A stretch of 47,241 nucleotides of DNA, from assembly GCA_043778255.1 (NCBI GenBank), contig JAYWGN010000009.1:1-47241 (forward strand), read 5' to 3'. Below are positions 25,001 to 34,000 of the stretch, piece after piece. The position numbers and the translations under genes were made by a program. Every line of letters starts with the position of its first letter. The first letter of the stretch is position 1. The notes beneath the pieces are model-generated. The model worked only from the letters and a program-made list of their open reading frames with translations, searched no databases and was not told where the DNA came from. The DNA comes from JAYWGN01 sp043778255 (GTDB lineage Bacteria; Bacteroidota; Bacteroidia; Chitinophagales; Chitinophagaceae).

Positions 25001-25633
25001 ATGATTACCCTACCCACCACCACCAAAGCCATACTGTTTGATTTGGGTGGTGTGTTGCTTAATTTGCAGTTGCATAAAACGTTTACAGCCTTTGAACAAT
25101 TAGGGTTGTACAACTTTAGTAAAGAGTTTGATAGTTATAGCGGTAGCCCATTTATTGAGCAGTTTGAAGAGGGCAAAATAACCTCCGAACAGTTTGTAGA
25201 AACTATAAAAAGTAGGTGTAACCCCAACACTACAACTGCACAAATATTAACAGCTTGGAATGCCATGTTGGGCGAATTTCCATTAAAAAAATTAGCATTG
25301 TTGCAGCAATTAGCTAAGCAATATAAGCTACTCTTATACAGCAATACCAATGCTTTGCATGTAGCACATTTGCACCTGTATTACAACAATTTATTTGGCA
25401 ACAATACTATGCAACATTTATTTGAAAAAATGTATTTTTCCAACGAAGTTGGTATACGAAAGCCCAACCCAGAGGGCTTTACATTTATATTAAATGAGCA
25501 ACACCTAGAGCCAAACCAAGTATTTTATATTGACGATGGTAGCATGCATATAGCTGCAGCAAAGGCTTTGGGCTTACACACTTACCTTACACCACAAAAT
25601 GCCGATTTAATAGTTAAAGGCTTTAACGATTAA
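25001..25633 (+). CDS. HAD-superfamily hydrolase (YihX/haloacid dehalogenase-like)
   Basis: A 210-residue protein with the four HAD motifs. Motif I is LFDLGGVLLNL, with the DxGGV form common in the YihX-type branch. Motif II is LLYSNTNALH, with its Ser/Thr. Motif III Lys is in IRKPNPEGF, and motif IV is FYIDDGSMHIAAA. A helical cap lies between motifs I and II, so it is subfamily I. It is probably a phosphatase for small sugar phosphates or nucleotides; the substrate is unknown. It is convergent with serC. TATCTTTA lies 4 nt before the ATG, resembling the -7 pattern seen at other starts. Confidence 0.88.
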   Translation: MITLPTTTKAILFDLGGVLLNLQLHKTFTAFEQLGLYNFSKEFDSYSGSPFIEQFEEGKITSEQFVETIKSRCNPNTTTAQILTAWNAMLGEFPLKKLALLQQLAKQYKLLLYSNTNALHVAHLHLYYNNLFGNNTMQHLFEKMYFSNEVGIRKPNPEGFTFILNEQHLEPNQVFYIDDGSMHIAAAKALGLHTYLTPQNADLIVKGFND

Positions 25634-25636
25634 TGC

Positions 25637-25670
25637 ATAATAAACTTTTAATAATTTCAAAATTTATTAT
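25637..25670. terminator. AT-only inverted repeat between convergent HAD gene and serC
   Basis: ATAATAAA (25637-25644) pairs with TTTATTAT (25663-25670). All pairs are A-T and the loop is 18 nt, so it is a weak candidate for a shared bidirectional terminator. I list it only because nothing else in this 61-bp gap could end either transcript. Confidence 0.25.
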
Positions 25671-25694
25671 AAGTAACCATAATGGTAGGTAAGT

Positions 25695-26771
25695 CTATTT
25701 GTTATCATTCGCAAAGTCATTCATAATATCGGTAAGGTATTGTACACTACTTATGGGCAATGCATTATAAAGGCTTGCCCTAAATCCACCCACACTTCTA
25801 TGCCCTTTAATGCCATAAATATTTGCAGCTTTACAAACAGCTTCAAATTTTGTCTCTAACTCTTCATTTTTCATTACAAAGCATACATTCATTTTACTTC
25901 TATCTTCCAAGGCTACTGTAGGTTGGTATATTGGGTTAGCATCAAGGGTTTTATATACCAACTCCGCTTTAGCATTATTAAGTTTTTCTACAGCTACTAT
26001 ACCACCCATTTGCTTTATCCATCGTAAGGTAAGCATAGCCACATATATGGCAAATACTGGTGGTGTGTTAAGCATACTACCATTGGCAATATGGTTATTA
26101 TAATCTAGTATTGTAGGTATTTTTCTGTCAACTTTAGTCAATATATTTTTATTAATTACTACCAAATTTACACCTGCTGCTCCCATATTTTTTTGTGCAC
26201 CTGCATATATAATTCCAAATTTATTGTAGTCGAGTGTACGGCTTAATATATCGCTACTCATATCAGCTACTATTGGTATTCCACTTTTGTAAAATGCCTC
26301 AAAGTTGTGCCACTGTGTGCCATATATGGTATTGTTGCTTGTTAGGTGTACATACTTAGCATGTGGCGGTATAGTAAAGTTTTTGGGTAAATGTGTATAA
26401 TTGTCATCTTTGCTACTACAAATAACCTCCACAGTACCATAATCTTTTGCCTCTTTTATAGCTTTATCTGCCCATACACCAGTATTGGTATAAGCAGCAG
26501 TATCAGTATTGTTAAGTATATTAAGTGGCACTTGCATAAACTGTGTGGTAGCACCACCATGCAAAAAAAGTACTTCATAGTTACTATTAAGCTGCATTAA
26601 TTCTTTTACCAAACTTTGTGCTTCATGCAATACAGCTTCAAATTGGGGTGTTCTATGCCCAATTTCAAGTATTGATAAGCCCGTATTATTAAAATTAACT
26701 ACTGCATTACTAGCCTCGGTATACACGTTTTGGGGCAATATAGATGGCCCAGCATTAAAATTATGAATCAT
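25695..26771 (-). CDS. serC: Phosphoserine aminotransferase
   Basis: SerC converts 3-phosphohydroxypyruvate and glutamate to phosphoserine, with a side role in pyridoxal phosphate synthesis. The 358 residues begin with the hallmark NFNAGPSILP. HGGATTQFMQVPLN lies at about 71-84, and VADMSSDILSR supplies the cofactor-binding Asp. The PLP Schiff-base lysine is K194 in YAGAQKNMG. The C-terminus ends with GHRSVGGFRASLYNALP, the substrate-binding Arg loop. serA is not adjacent. TATTTTTG ends 4 nt before the ATG on the minus strand. Confidence 0.97.
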   Translation of the reverse strand: MIHNFNAGPSILPQNVYTEASNAVVNFNNTGLSILEIGHRTPQFEAVLHEAQSLVKELMQLNSNYEVLFLHGGATTQFMQVPLNILNNTDTAAYTNTGVWADKAIKEAKDYGTVEVICSSKDDNYTHLPKNFTIPPHAKYVHLTSNNTIYGTQWHNFEAFYKSGIPIVADMSSDILSRTLDYNKFGIIYAGAQKNMGAAGVNLVVINKNILTKVDRKIPTILDYNNHIANGSMLNTPPVFAIYVAMLTLRWIKQMGGIVAVEKLNNAKAELVYKTLDANPIYQPTVALEDRSKMNVCFVMKNEELETKFEAVCKAANIYGIKGHRSVGGFRASLYNALPISSVQYLTDIMNDFANDNK

Positions 26772-26775
26772 TATG

Positions 26776-26783
26776 CAAAAATA
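26776..26783 (-). promoter_or_regulatory. Candidate -7 element of serC
   Basis: On the minus strand TATTTTTG fits TAnnTTTG and ends 4 nt before the serC ATG. No TTTG is found at 19-20 bp upstream, so this is weaker than the dxs case, but the position matches the pattern seen at pheS, dxs and the ureohydrolase-fold gene. Confidence 0.35.
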
Positions 26784-26963
26784 AATTAATTAGCCAACTA
26801 GCCACTCATATATTTTTTGAAGTTAGTTATATAAAAATAATTTATATTTGAGATGTAAATAATGTTGTTTGTTGAAATATTTTTATTTTTTGTAAAAAAA
26901 ACAATACAAAATTTTAATTTCATCGTTAATTGCATTTTATCAAATTATATAAATTAAAATTAA

Positions 26964-29900
26964 ATGGATAAAAATTTACGCCAACTTTTTACTTTTATTT
27001 TTACTCTTTTTGTTGCTGTAAGTACAGCACAAATAAGTACTCAAAATGAGAAAATTGCTCTTGATTTGGTTAAGCAACACCGTACCGATATTGGGCTATC
27101 CATGTTCGATATTGTAAACACTAAAGTAAATGCAAGTTATACCGATAATGTGTCGGGTGCTCAATTAGTATATTTGCAACAAACTTACAAAGGTGTAGCA
27201 GTGTATAACCAATTGCAAGTATTAGCCTTTAAAAACAACCAATTGGCTAGCAAACAAGGCAATAGAATTAATGTAGAAAAACTTACAAAGTATGCAAACG
27301 AAATACCAACCTTAAGTGCCGAAATTGCCCTAACTTATGCTTTAGCTAACAAAAATATAACGGCTCCCAAGTCGCTCATTTTGGCAACGCCAATACCCAA
27401 CAATTACAATAAATATACCTATGGTAAATTAGGCATAAGTAACACCGATATTACAGCCGAACTACTATGGATACCTAATGATGATGCCACTACAGTGCAA
27501 TTAGGTTGGCAAATAAATGTAGCTCCAACACTACAATCTGACAATTGGTTAATACGTGTAAATGCCAGCACAGGGGCTATAATAGGTGCTACCAACCTTA
27601 CTGTATATTGTAATTGGGATGGCGAAAAAAATACAGCAACACACCAACAAACACACCAACACATAACCAATGTTGAGGCGGATAATACACCACAAATAAT
27701 TAATACACCAACAAACAATAAGCAACCTAATAGCCCCAACCTTGTAGGTACAGCTAACTATTTGGTAATACCTTACCCATTAGAAGCTCCATCATTTGGA
27801 GCAGCCGCTATACGTACCAACCCGTGGGCAATGTCGCCGGGCAATGCTACTACACTTGGTTGGCATAACGATGGTACTATTGATTACACTATTACACGAG
27901 GCAATAATGTATGGAGTAAAGAAGATAGGTTGGGCAATAACAGTACAGCTGGTTTGCCTGCAACTTCTACTACTTCACCCGACCCTTTAAATTTTAATTT
28001 TACCCCTGATTTTGCAACACAACCAATTACTGGCAACAATCAACCATTTGCCATTACCAACTTATTTTACCTCAATAATATAATACACGATATTACTTAT
28101 AACTACGGCTTTACAGAAGCAGCTGCTAACTTTCAAAAAGATAACCTTGGCAGAGGTGGCCTAGGTAACGATTTTGTATTTGCCGATGCACAAGATGGTA
28201 GCGGTAGCAACAATGCCAACTTTAGCACACCAGCCGATGGCAGCAATGGTCGTATGCAAATGTTTTTATTTGGCGGTTCACCGCAAATAGATGGCGACCT
28301 TGATGCAGGTGTAGTATACCACGAATATGGGCATGGTATTACCCATAGGCTTACCGGCGGCCCTAATGGGGGTGCAGGTTGTATGGGCAATAAAGAAAGA
28401 GGCGATGAGGGTTGGAGTGATTACTATGGCTTAATGTTAACAACCAATTGGGCAACTGCATTAATTAGCGATGGCTTTACCAAACCCCGTGGTATAGGTA
28501 CTTATGTACAAGGGCAAGGGCCTACAGGTTCAGGTATTCGTAATTATCTTTATTGTACCAATTTAGCTGTTAATCCACTCACTTATGCCAACATGAGCGG
28601 CACAAGTAGTGGTGGTCAGGTACATAATATTGGCGAAATATGGTGCTCTACCATTTGGGATATGACTTGGAATATTATACAAACCACAGGTATTAACCCC
28701 AATCTTTTTAATGCAGCTGGCACAGGTGGTAACACTATTGCACTAAAGTTGGTAATATTAGGTGAAAAATTACAGAAGTGTAGCCCAGGATTTTTAGACA
28801 GCAGAGATGGTATATTAGCAGCCGACCAAATATTATATAATGGTGCTTACCATTGCCAAATAGTAGCTGCCTTTGCAAGGCGAGGTATGGGTTTTGATGC
28901 CTTACAAGGCCTATCAAGCAGCACAAGTGATCATACACCTGGGTTTTCACAAGAGGAATCTAACATGCAATTAACCCAAACAGTAACCCAACAATCCGAA
29001 GGCGCTAATATAACATATACTAACACTGTAAAGGCATTTTGCGTAGCACTTAATAATTATACACTTACCGATACTTTGCCACTTAACGTAACTTATGTAA
29101 GCGGTGGTACTTATAATGCAAGTAATAGGGTGGTTAGTTTTCCTGTAAATTTAGCTATTGGTGCTTCGCAAAATTATAGCTTTACTGTAACTGTAAACAG
29201 TGGCAGTTATTTTACACCTATTAATGTGTTTGAAGATGTAGTAGCCACCAATACTATACCAAGTACTTGGACCCGTACTACAACAACTACAGCAAATTGG
29301 GCAAGCTCAACAGCAAGGTTTCACACCGCTCCTTACTCTTATTATTCTACTAACTTAAATATACCTAGCGATCAACAATTATTTAGTACCACAGCAATTG
29401 CTTTAGGTGCTACACCACCCGATTTAACATTTTGGCATTACTATGCTACCGAAAGTACTTATGATGGCGGCATATTAGAAATTAGCACCGATAATGGTTC
29501 CACCTACTCACAAGTTCCTAATGCTGCATTTACTACTGGTGGGTATACTGGCACTATGGATGCAAGTACAATATTGGCTGGCAAACAAGCATGGACGGGT
29601 AGCAATGGTGCATTTACAAAAGTAACCTTACCATTAACTGCTTATGCTAACCAAAATATTAAAATTAAATTTAGGTCAACTACCGACGATGGTACTAATG
29701 CCGAAGGTTGGTATGTAGATGATATTGCTATTAAAAAAACTGCTATTGTTGAAATAAAAAGTAACTTATTTAATGGTACTAACAAGCTAGTACAAGTAGC
29801 CGATACATTTACTGTAATAACACCAAACCCTAATTGCCAAACACTTGCAGCACAACCAACCAACAAAGTAGCCTGTAGCAATACCGCTACTAGCTTTGCT

Positions 29901-30923
29901 GTAAATGTAGTAGGTACGGGTGTAATCACTTACCAATGGCAAGAGAGTATTAATGCCACAGCAGCATTTACCAACATTACAAATGGTGGAGTATATAGTG
30001 GTGCTACAACCAATACATTAATGCTAAGTAATATACCCGTGGGGCTCAATAATTATAGGTACCGTTGTGTAGCCACTGGTGGCTGCCCTGCCTTGAGTAG
30101 CAACCCTGCCACACTTACTGTTAATACACAAATTACAGTAGCTACTGTACCTGCCAATGTTACTATATGCAGTACAGGCAATACTAGCTTTGCTGTAACA
30201 GCAACTGGCACTGCACCTACTTACCAATGGCAAGTTAATAATGGTACAGGCTTTGTTAATATTACTGGTGCTACGTTAAGTACCTTAGCTTTAAATAGTG
30301 TAACCACAAGTATGAATGGTAACCAATACCGATGTGTGGTAAGTGGTGCTGCACCTTGTAGTAGCATTAACTCAGCGGTTGCTACATTAAGTGTAAGCGC
30401 TCAACCAACTATTAGTTTAACTGCTTCGCCTTACTATACACTGTTTCCTGGGTTAAGTACTACGCTTACTGCTAATAGTTCTATTACGGGTACTAATGTT
30501 ACGTATAATTGGTTTTACAATTCAAATGCATTTACCAATAATACCAATACATACTTAGTTAATATTAATAAAATAGGCACTTACAAAGTAAATGTAGTTG
30601 ACAATGTAAATGGCTGTACCAACACCTCGGCAGATGTTGTAATTAAAGATTCAGCCTCTACCAAATTATTTATATACCCTACACCAAACGATGGTAGGTT
30701 TACCGTGGCTTATTATAATAGTAGTGCAACCGTTACCAAACAAAGTATTGTAATATATGATGCTAAAGGCTTTACGGTATTTAACCAAACCTTTGTTGTA
30801 AACCAAACTTACCAATTGCATGCTATTGACTTACGCCGCAATAGAGGTGGAGTATATTATGTAGCTTTGTTTGATATTAATGGTAAACGCCTAGCAACAG
30901 GACACGTATCGATTATAAAATAA
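26964..30923 (+). CDS. Secreted M36 (fungalysin-type) metallopeptidase with Ig-like repeats and T9SS sorting domain
   Basis: A 1319-residue exoenzyme. Parts in order: signal peptide (about 1-23); FTP-like propeptide (about 25-215); M36 peptidase domain (about 270-640) with zinc ligands in H453-E-Y-G-H457 and E482 of DEGWSD; a DUF11-like beta domain (about 650-745); a jelly-roll/MAM-like domain ending in WYVDDIAI (about 750-935); two Ig-like repeats (about 953-1145); a PKD/Ig-like repeat (about 1146-1227); and a type A T9SS C-terminal domain (about 1228-1319, YPTPNDGRF ... GGVYYVALFD). It is expected to be autoprocessed and surface-anchored or released. The last ~267 residues are nearly duplicated in the next gene. 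Confidence 0.93.
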   Translation: MDKNLRQLFTFIFTLFVAVSTAQISTQNEKIALDLVKQHRTDIGLSMFDIVNTKVNASYTDNVSGAQLVYLQQTYKGVAVYNQLQVLAFKNNQLASKQGNRINVEKLTKYANEIPTLSAEIALTYALANKNITAPKSLILATPIPNNYNKYTYGKLGISNTDITAELLWIPNDDATTVQLGWQINVAPTLQSDNWLIRVNASTGAIIGATNLTVYCNWDGEKNTATHQQTHQHITNVEADNTPQIINTPTNNKQPNSPNLVGTANYLVIPYPLEAPSFGAAAIRTNPWAMSPGNATTLGWHNDGTIDYTITRGNNVWSKEDRLGNNSTAGLPATSTTSPDPLNFNFTPDFATQPITGNNQPFAITNLFYLNNIIHDITYNYGFTEAAANFQKDNLGRGGLGNDFVFADAQDGSGSNNANFSTPADGSNGRMQMFLFGGSPQIDGDLDAGVVYHEYGHGITHRLTGGPNGGAGCMGNKERGDEGWSDYYGLMLTTNWATALISDGFTKPRGIGTYVQGQGPTGSGIRNYLYCTNLAVNPLTYANMSGTSSGGQVHNIGEIWCSTIWDMTWNIIQTTGINPNLFNAAGTGGNTIALKLVILGEKLQKCSPGFLDSRDGILAADQILYNGAYHCQIVAAFARRGMGFDALQGLSSSTSDHTPGFSQEESNMQLTQTVTQQSEGANITYTNTVKAFCVALNNYTLTDTLPLNVTYVSGGTYNASNRVVSFPVNLAIGASQNYSFTVTVNSGSYFTPINVFEDVVATNTIPSTWTRTTTTTANWASSTARFHTAPYSYYSTNLNIPSDQQLFSTTAIALGATPPDLTFWHYYATESTYDGGILEISTDNGSTYSQVPNAAFTTGGYTGTMDASTILAGKQAWTGSNGAFTKVTLPLTAYANQNIKIKFRSTTDDGTNAEGWYVDDIAIKKTAIVEIKSNLFNGTNKLVQVADTFTVITPNPNCQTLAAQPTNKVACSNTATSFAVNVVGTGVITYQWQESINATAAFTNITNGGVYSGATTNTLMLSNIPVGLNNYRYRCVATGGCPALSSNPATLTVNTQITVATVPANVTICSTGNTSFAVTATGTAPTYQWQVNNGTGFVNITGATLSTLALNSVTTSMNGNQYRCVVSGAAPCSSINSAVATLSVSAQPTISLTASPYYTLFPGLSTTLTANSSITGTNVTYNWFYNSNAFTNNTNTYLVNINKIGTYKVNVVDNVNGCTNTSADVVIKDSASTKLFIYPTPNDGRFTVAYYNSSATVTKQSIVIYDAKGFTVFNQTFVVNQTYQLHAIDLRRNRGGVYYVALFDINGKRLATGHVSIIK

Positions 30924-30967
30924 TTAAATACAAAGTAATTGTACAACAAATTACAGTCCATTTTGTA

Positions 30968-31050
30968 TTAGGGTTAATTAGGGTTAAATGCATTTGCCAT
31001 AGCAATTATAATGTAATTACAGTAAAACTACATTAAGATGCAATTGCTAT
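30968..31050. repeat. TTAGGGTTAA tandem pair and a nested inverted repeat between the two exoprotein genes
   Basis: TTAGGGTTAA occurs twice head to tail (30968-30987). It is followed by GGTTAAATGCATTT and then a nested inverted repeat: ATAGCAATT (30999-31007) pairs with AATTGCTAT (31042-31050), and the inner TAATGTA (31009-31015) pairs with TACATTA (31029-31035). There is no T tract. The words GGTTAAATGCATTT and AATTGCTATTAA recur together at 43915-43940, after infB. Confidence 0.65.
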
Positions 31051-31079
31051 TAATTATAAAAACGGATTAAATAACAATT

Positions 31080-34000
31080 ATGAATATGAAAAAATTGACG
31101 TTAAAAAAATCCCTAATAATATTAGGTATTGTGTTGGCTGCGGTTAGTGTAACTTTTGCTATAAAGCATAAAATAAATAGCCACCAAACAGAGGAATATG
31201 CCGAGAATGAAGAGGGCGAAAACGAGGAATATGATGGTCCCGATAAGGCAGCTGCTTTTCAGCAAAATAGAACAAAAAATGTGAGTACTGGCAAAGTGTC
31301 GGCAAAAGATAAGTGGAAAGCTATAGCCGAAACTAAATTATTGAAAGAAAATGCTTCAGCTTACAGAACCGAAGCAACAAGTTGGATAGAACGAGGACCA
31401 TATATAGATGCCCCTGGCCCAAGTGGTAATTCACGACCGCCAAATACATCTACCGGAGGTAGAATGAGGTCAATACTGGTAGATTCACTTGACCCTACAC
31501 ACAAAACAATATGGGCTGGTAGCGTAGCAGGTGGGTTGTGGAAAACAACCGATATAACATTAGCACCTGCAAACTGGCAATTGGTTAACGACTTTTTGAG
31601 TAATTTGGCGGTAGCCGATATATGCCAGGACCCTACAAATGGTAACATTATGTACATGGCTACTGGCGAAAGTTATTTTAATTCCGATGCGGTGCAAGGC
31701 GTTGGTGTATTTAAAAGCACCGATCATGGTGTAACGTGGAACTTACTACCAAGTACTACTAATTATCTTAATAGTACAAGAATATTGTGCGATTATTTGG
31801 GCAATATTTACTTAGCCACTAATGGCAATGGCTTACTACGATCAACCAACGGTGGTACAAGTTGGACTACTATTACACCCTCAGGTTTAAGTAATCGTAT
31901 TTGCGATTTGGAAATAAGCTCTACTGCAGTAGCAGGGCGATTACACGTAGTAGCAGGCATTTTTTCAACACAAAATTATAGATTTACCGATATTCCAATT
32001 ACCGCTACAAGTGCCGATTGGAATACCCCTAATACACCATTTGTAGGTGGCTCACAAAGAGCAGAAATTGCTGTAAGAGGTAATGTGTTGTATGCACTAC
32101 CTGTAAACTCGGCATACCAAGTACCCGTTATATACAAATCAACCAATGGTGGTAATGTATGGACACCTACCGATGGGCAACCCCTTAGTAACTGGGCAAG
32201 TGGGCAAGGTTGGTATTCACTATCAGTATCAATAAGCCCTGCCGACGTTAATCAAGTAATAGTAGGTGGGTTAGATTGCCATAAAACATCGGATGGCGGA
32301 CAATCATGGACAAAAATATCGAGTTGGGTGGGTACAGCCGGCCCTTATGTACACGCCGATCAACACGATATAGCTTGGTACGATAACGGCACAAAACTAA
32401 TATTTGCATGTGATGGTGGTATACATTACTCAACTAACGGTGGCACTACCATTACTGATAGAAACATTGGCTTAAGAATTAAACAATTTTACTCAGTAGC
32501 TATACACCCAACAACAACAGATTACTTTATAGCAGGTGCACAGGATAATGGTACACACCAACTTACCCAACCAGGGTTAGGTGTAAGTACCGAAATAACA
32601 GGGGGCGATGGTGCTTATGTAGCTATTGATCAAGATGAGCCACAGTATCAATTTGGTGCTTATGTATATAACCAATATAGGCGAAGTACCAATGGTGGTG
32701 CTAACTGGACCAGCATTAACTTTAGTGGTAGTACGGGTCAGTTTATTAACCCATTTGGTTATGATAATGTAGGCAATAAATTATATGCTTGCCAGAACAA
32801 TGGCAACTACCTACGTTGGGATAACCCACAAACAGGTAATACCAATACTATTATTACTATTGGTGCATTTAACTCAGCTCAAGTTGGGGCGGTATATGTA
32901 TCACCTACGGTGCCTAACAGAGTGTTTTTTGGCACCACAGGAGGCAGGGTAGTACAGGTAGATAATGCCGACCAAGCCGTACCAACCGAACTAAATATAA
33001 GTGCACCTACAATGCCTGTTGGCAATTATGTAAACTGTATTAACTCTGGCAACACAGAGCAAAACCTAGTGGCCACATTTACCAATTATGGTATTAATAA
33101 TATATGGATTACTACTAATGGTGGTACTAGTTGGACTACCGTTGATGGCAACTTGCCTAACATGCCAGTGTATTGGGCTATATACAACCCATTTGACAAT
33201 AATAAAATGATAATAGCTACCGAAACTGGTGTATGGGAAACTGATTTGCTTAATGGAGCAAGTACAATATGGTTTCCTAATACAACGTTTCCTAATGTAC
33301 GTACCGATATGTTGCAATACCGAGCATCGGACAAAACAATAGCAGCAGGTACACATGGCCGTGGTGTATGGTCGGCACAAATTGTAAGTGCTTGTACACC
33401 ACCAACTATAAGTACTCAACCAACCAATACAAATGCTTGTACTAGCTTTAGTGCTACTTTTACTGTAGCAGTAAGTACAGGTGCAGCTAATTACCAATGG
33501 CAAGAGAGTACAGGTGGCCCAACATTTACCAATATAACAAATGGAGTAAACTATACAGGTGCTACTACAGCAACACTTAACGTTAATAATGTTACTGCAT
33601 TGCAAAATGGATATAAATACCGATGTATAGTATCAAGTACTTGTACACCAGTACAAAGTGTAACCTCCAATGCTGGTACACTAACAGTAACGCCAGGCAT
33701 TACATTTGTAAGCCAACCGAGCAATTCAACTATTTGCGAAAATGCCAATGCAAGCTTTGCAATAACAACAACTGCCATACCTACTAGTTACCAATGGCTT
33801 GTTAGTACCAATGCAGGTAGTACCTACACAGCATTAACTAACAATGCAACTTACAGTGGTGTAAGTGGAGCAACGCTAACTATAACCAATGCACCAATAA
33901 CACTACAAAATAATTATTACCGTTGTGCCATTGCAACAAGCTGCGGCACTATTAATAGTAATGCAGGTATACTTACTGTAAATGCTAAACCAATAATTAC

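Noticed and set aside
26817..26850. TTG plus TATATTTG as a promoter for the M36 gene
   Set aside because: The -7 box fits the consensus, but the spacer is 23 bp, longer than the 19-20 bp seen at the convincing promoters here.
30968..30987. TTAGGGTTAA doublet as a telomere-like sequence
   Set aside because: Only two units, internal to a bacterial chromosome region; it is kept as a short repeat only.
33066..33605. Cysteine-rich minus-strand frame opposite the propeller exoprotein
   Set aside because: Its Cys/Tyr/Ser richness is what the reverse complement of Thr/Asn/Ala-rich repeats produces. It has no start context and no conserved pattern.
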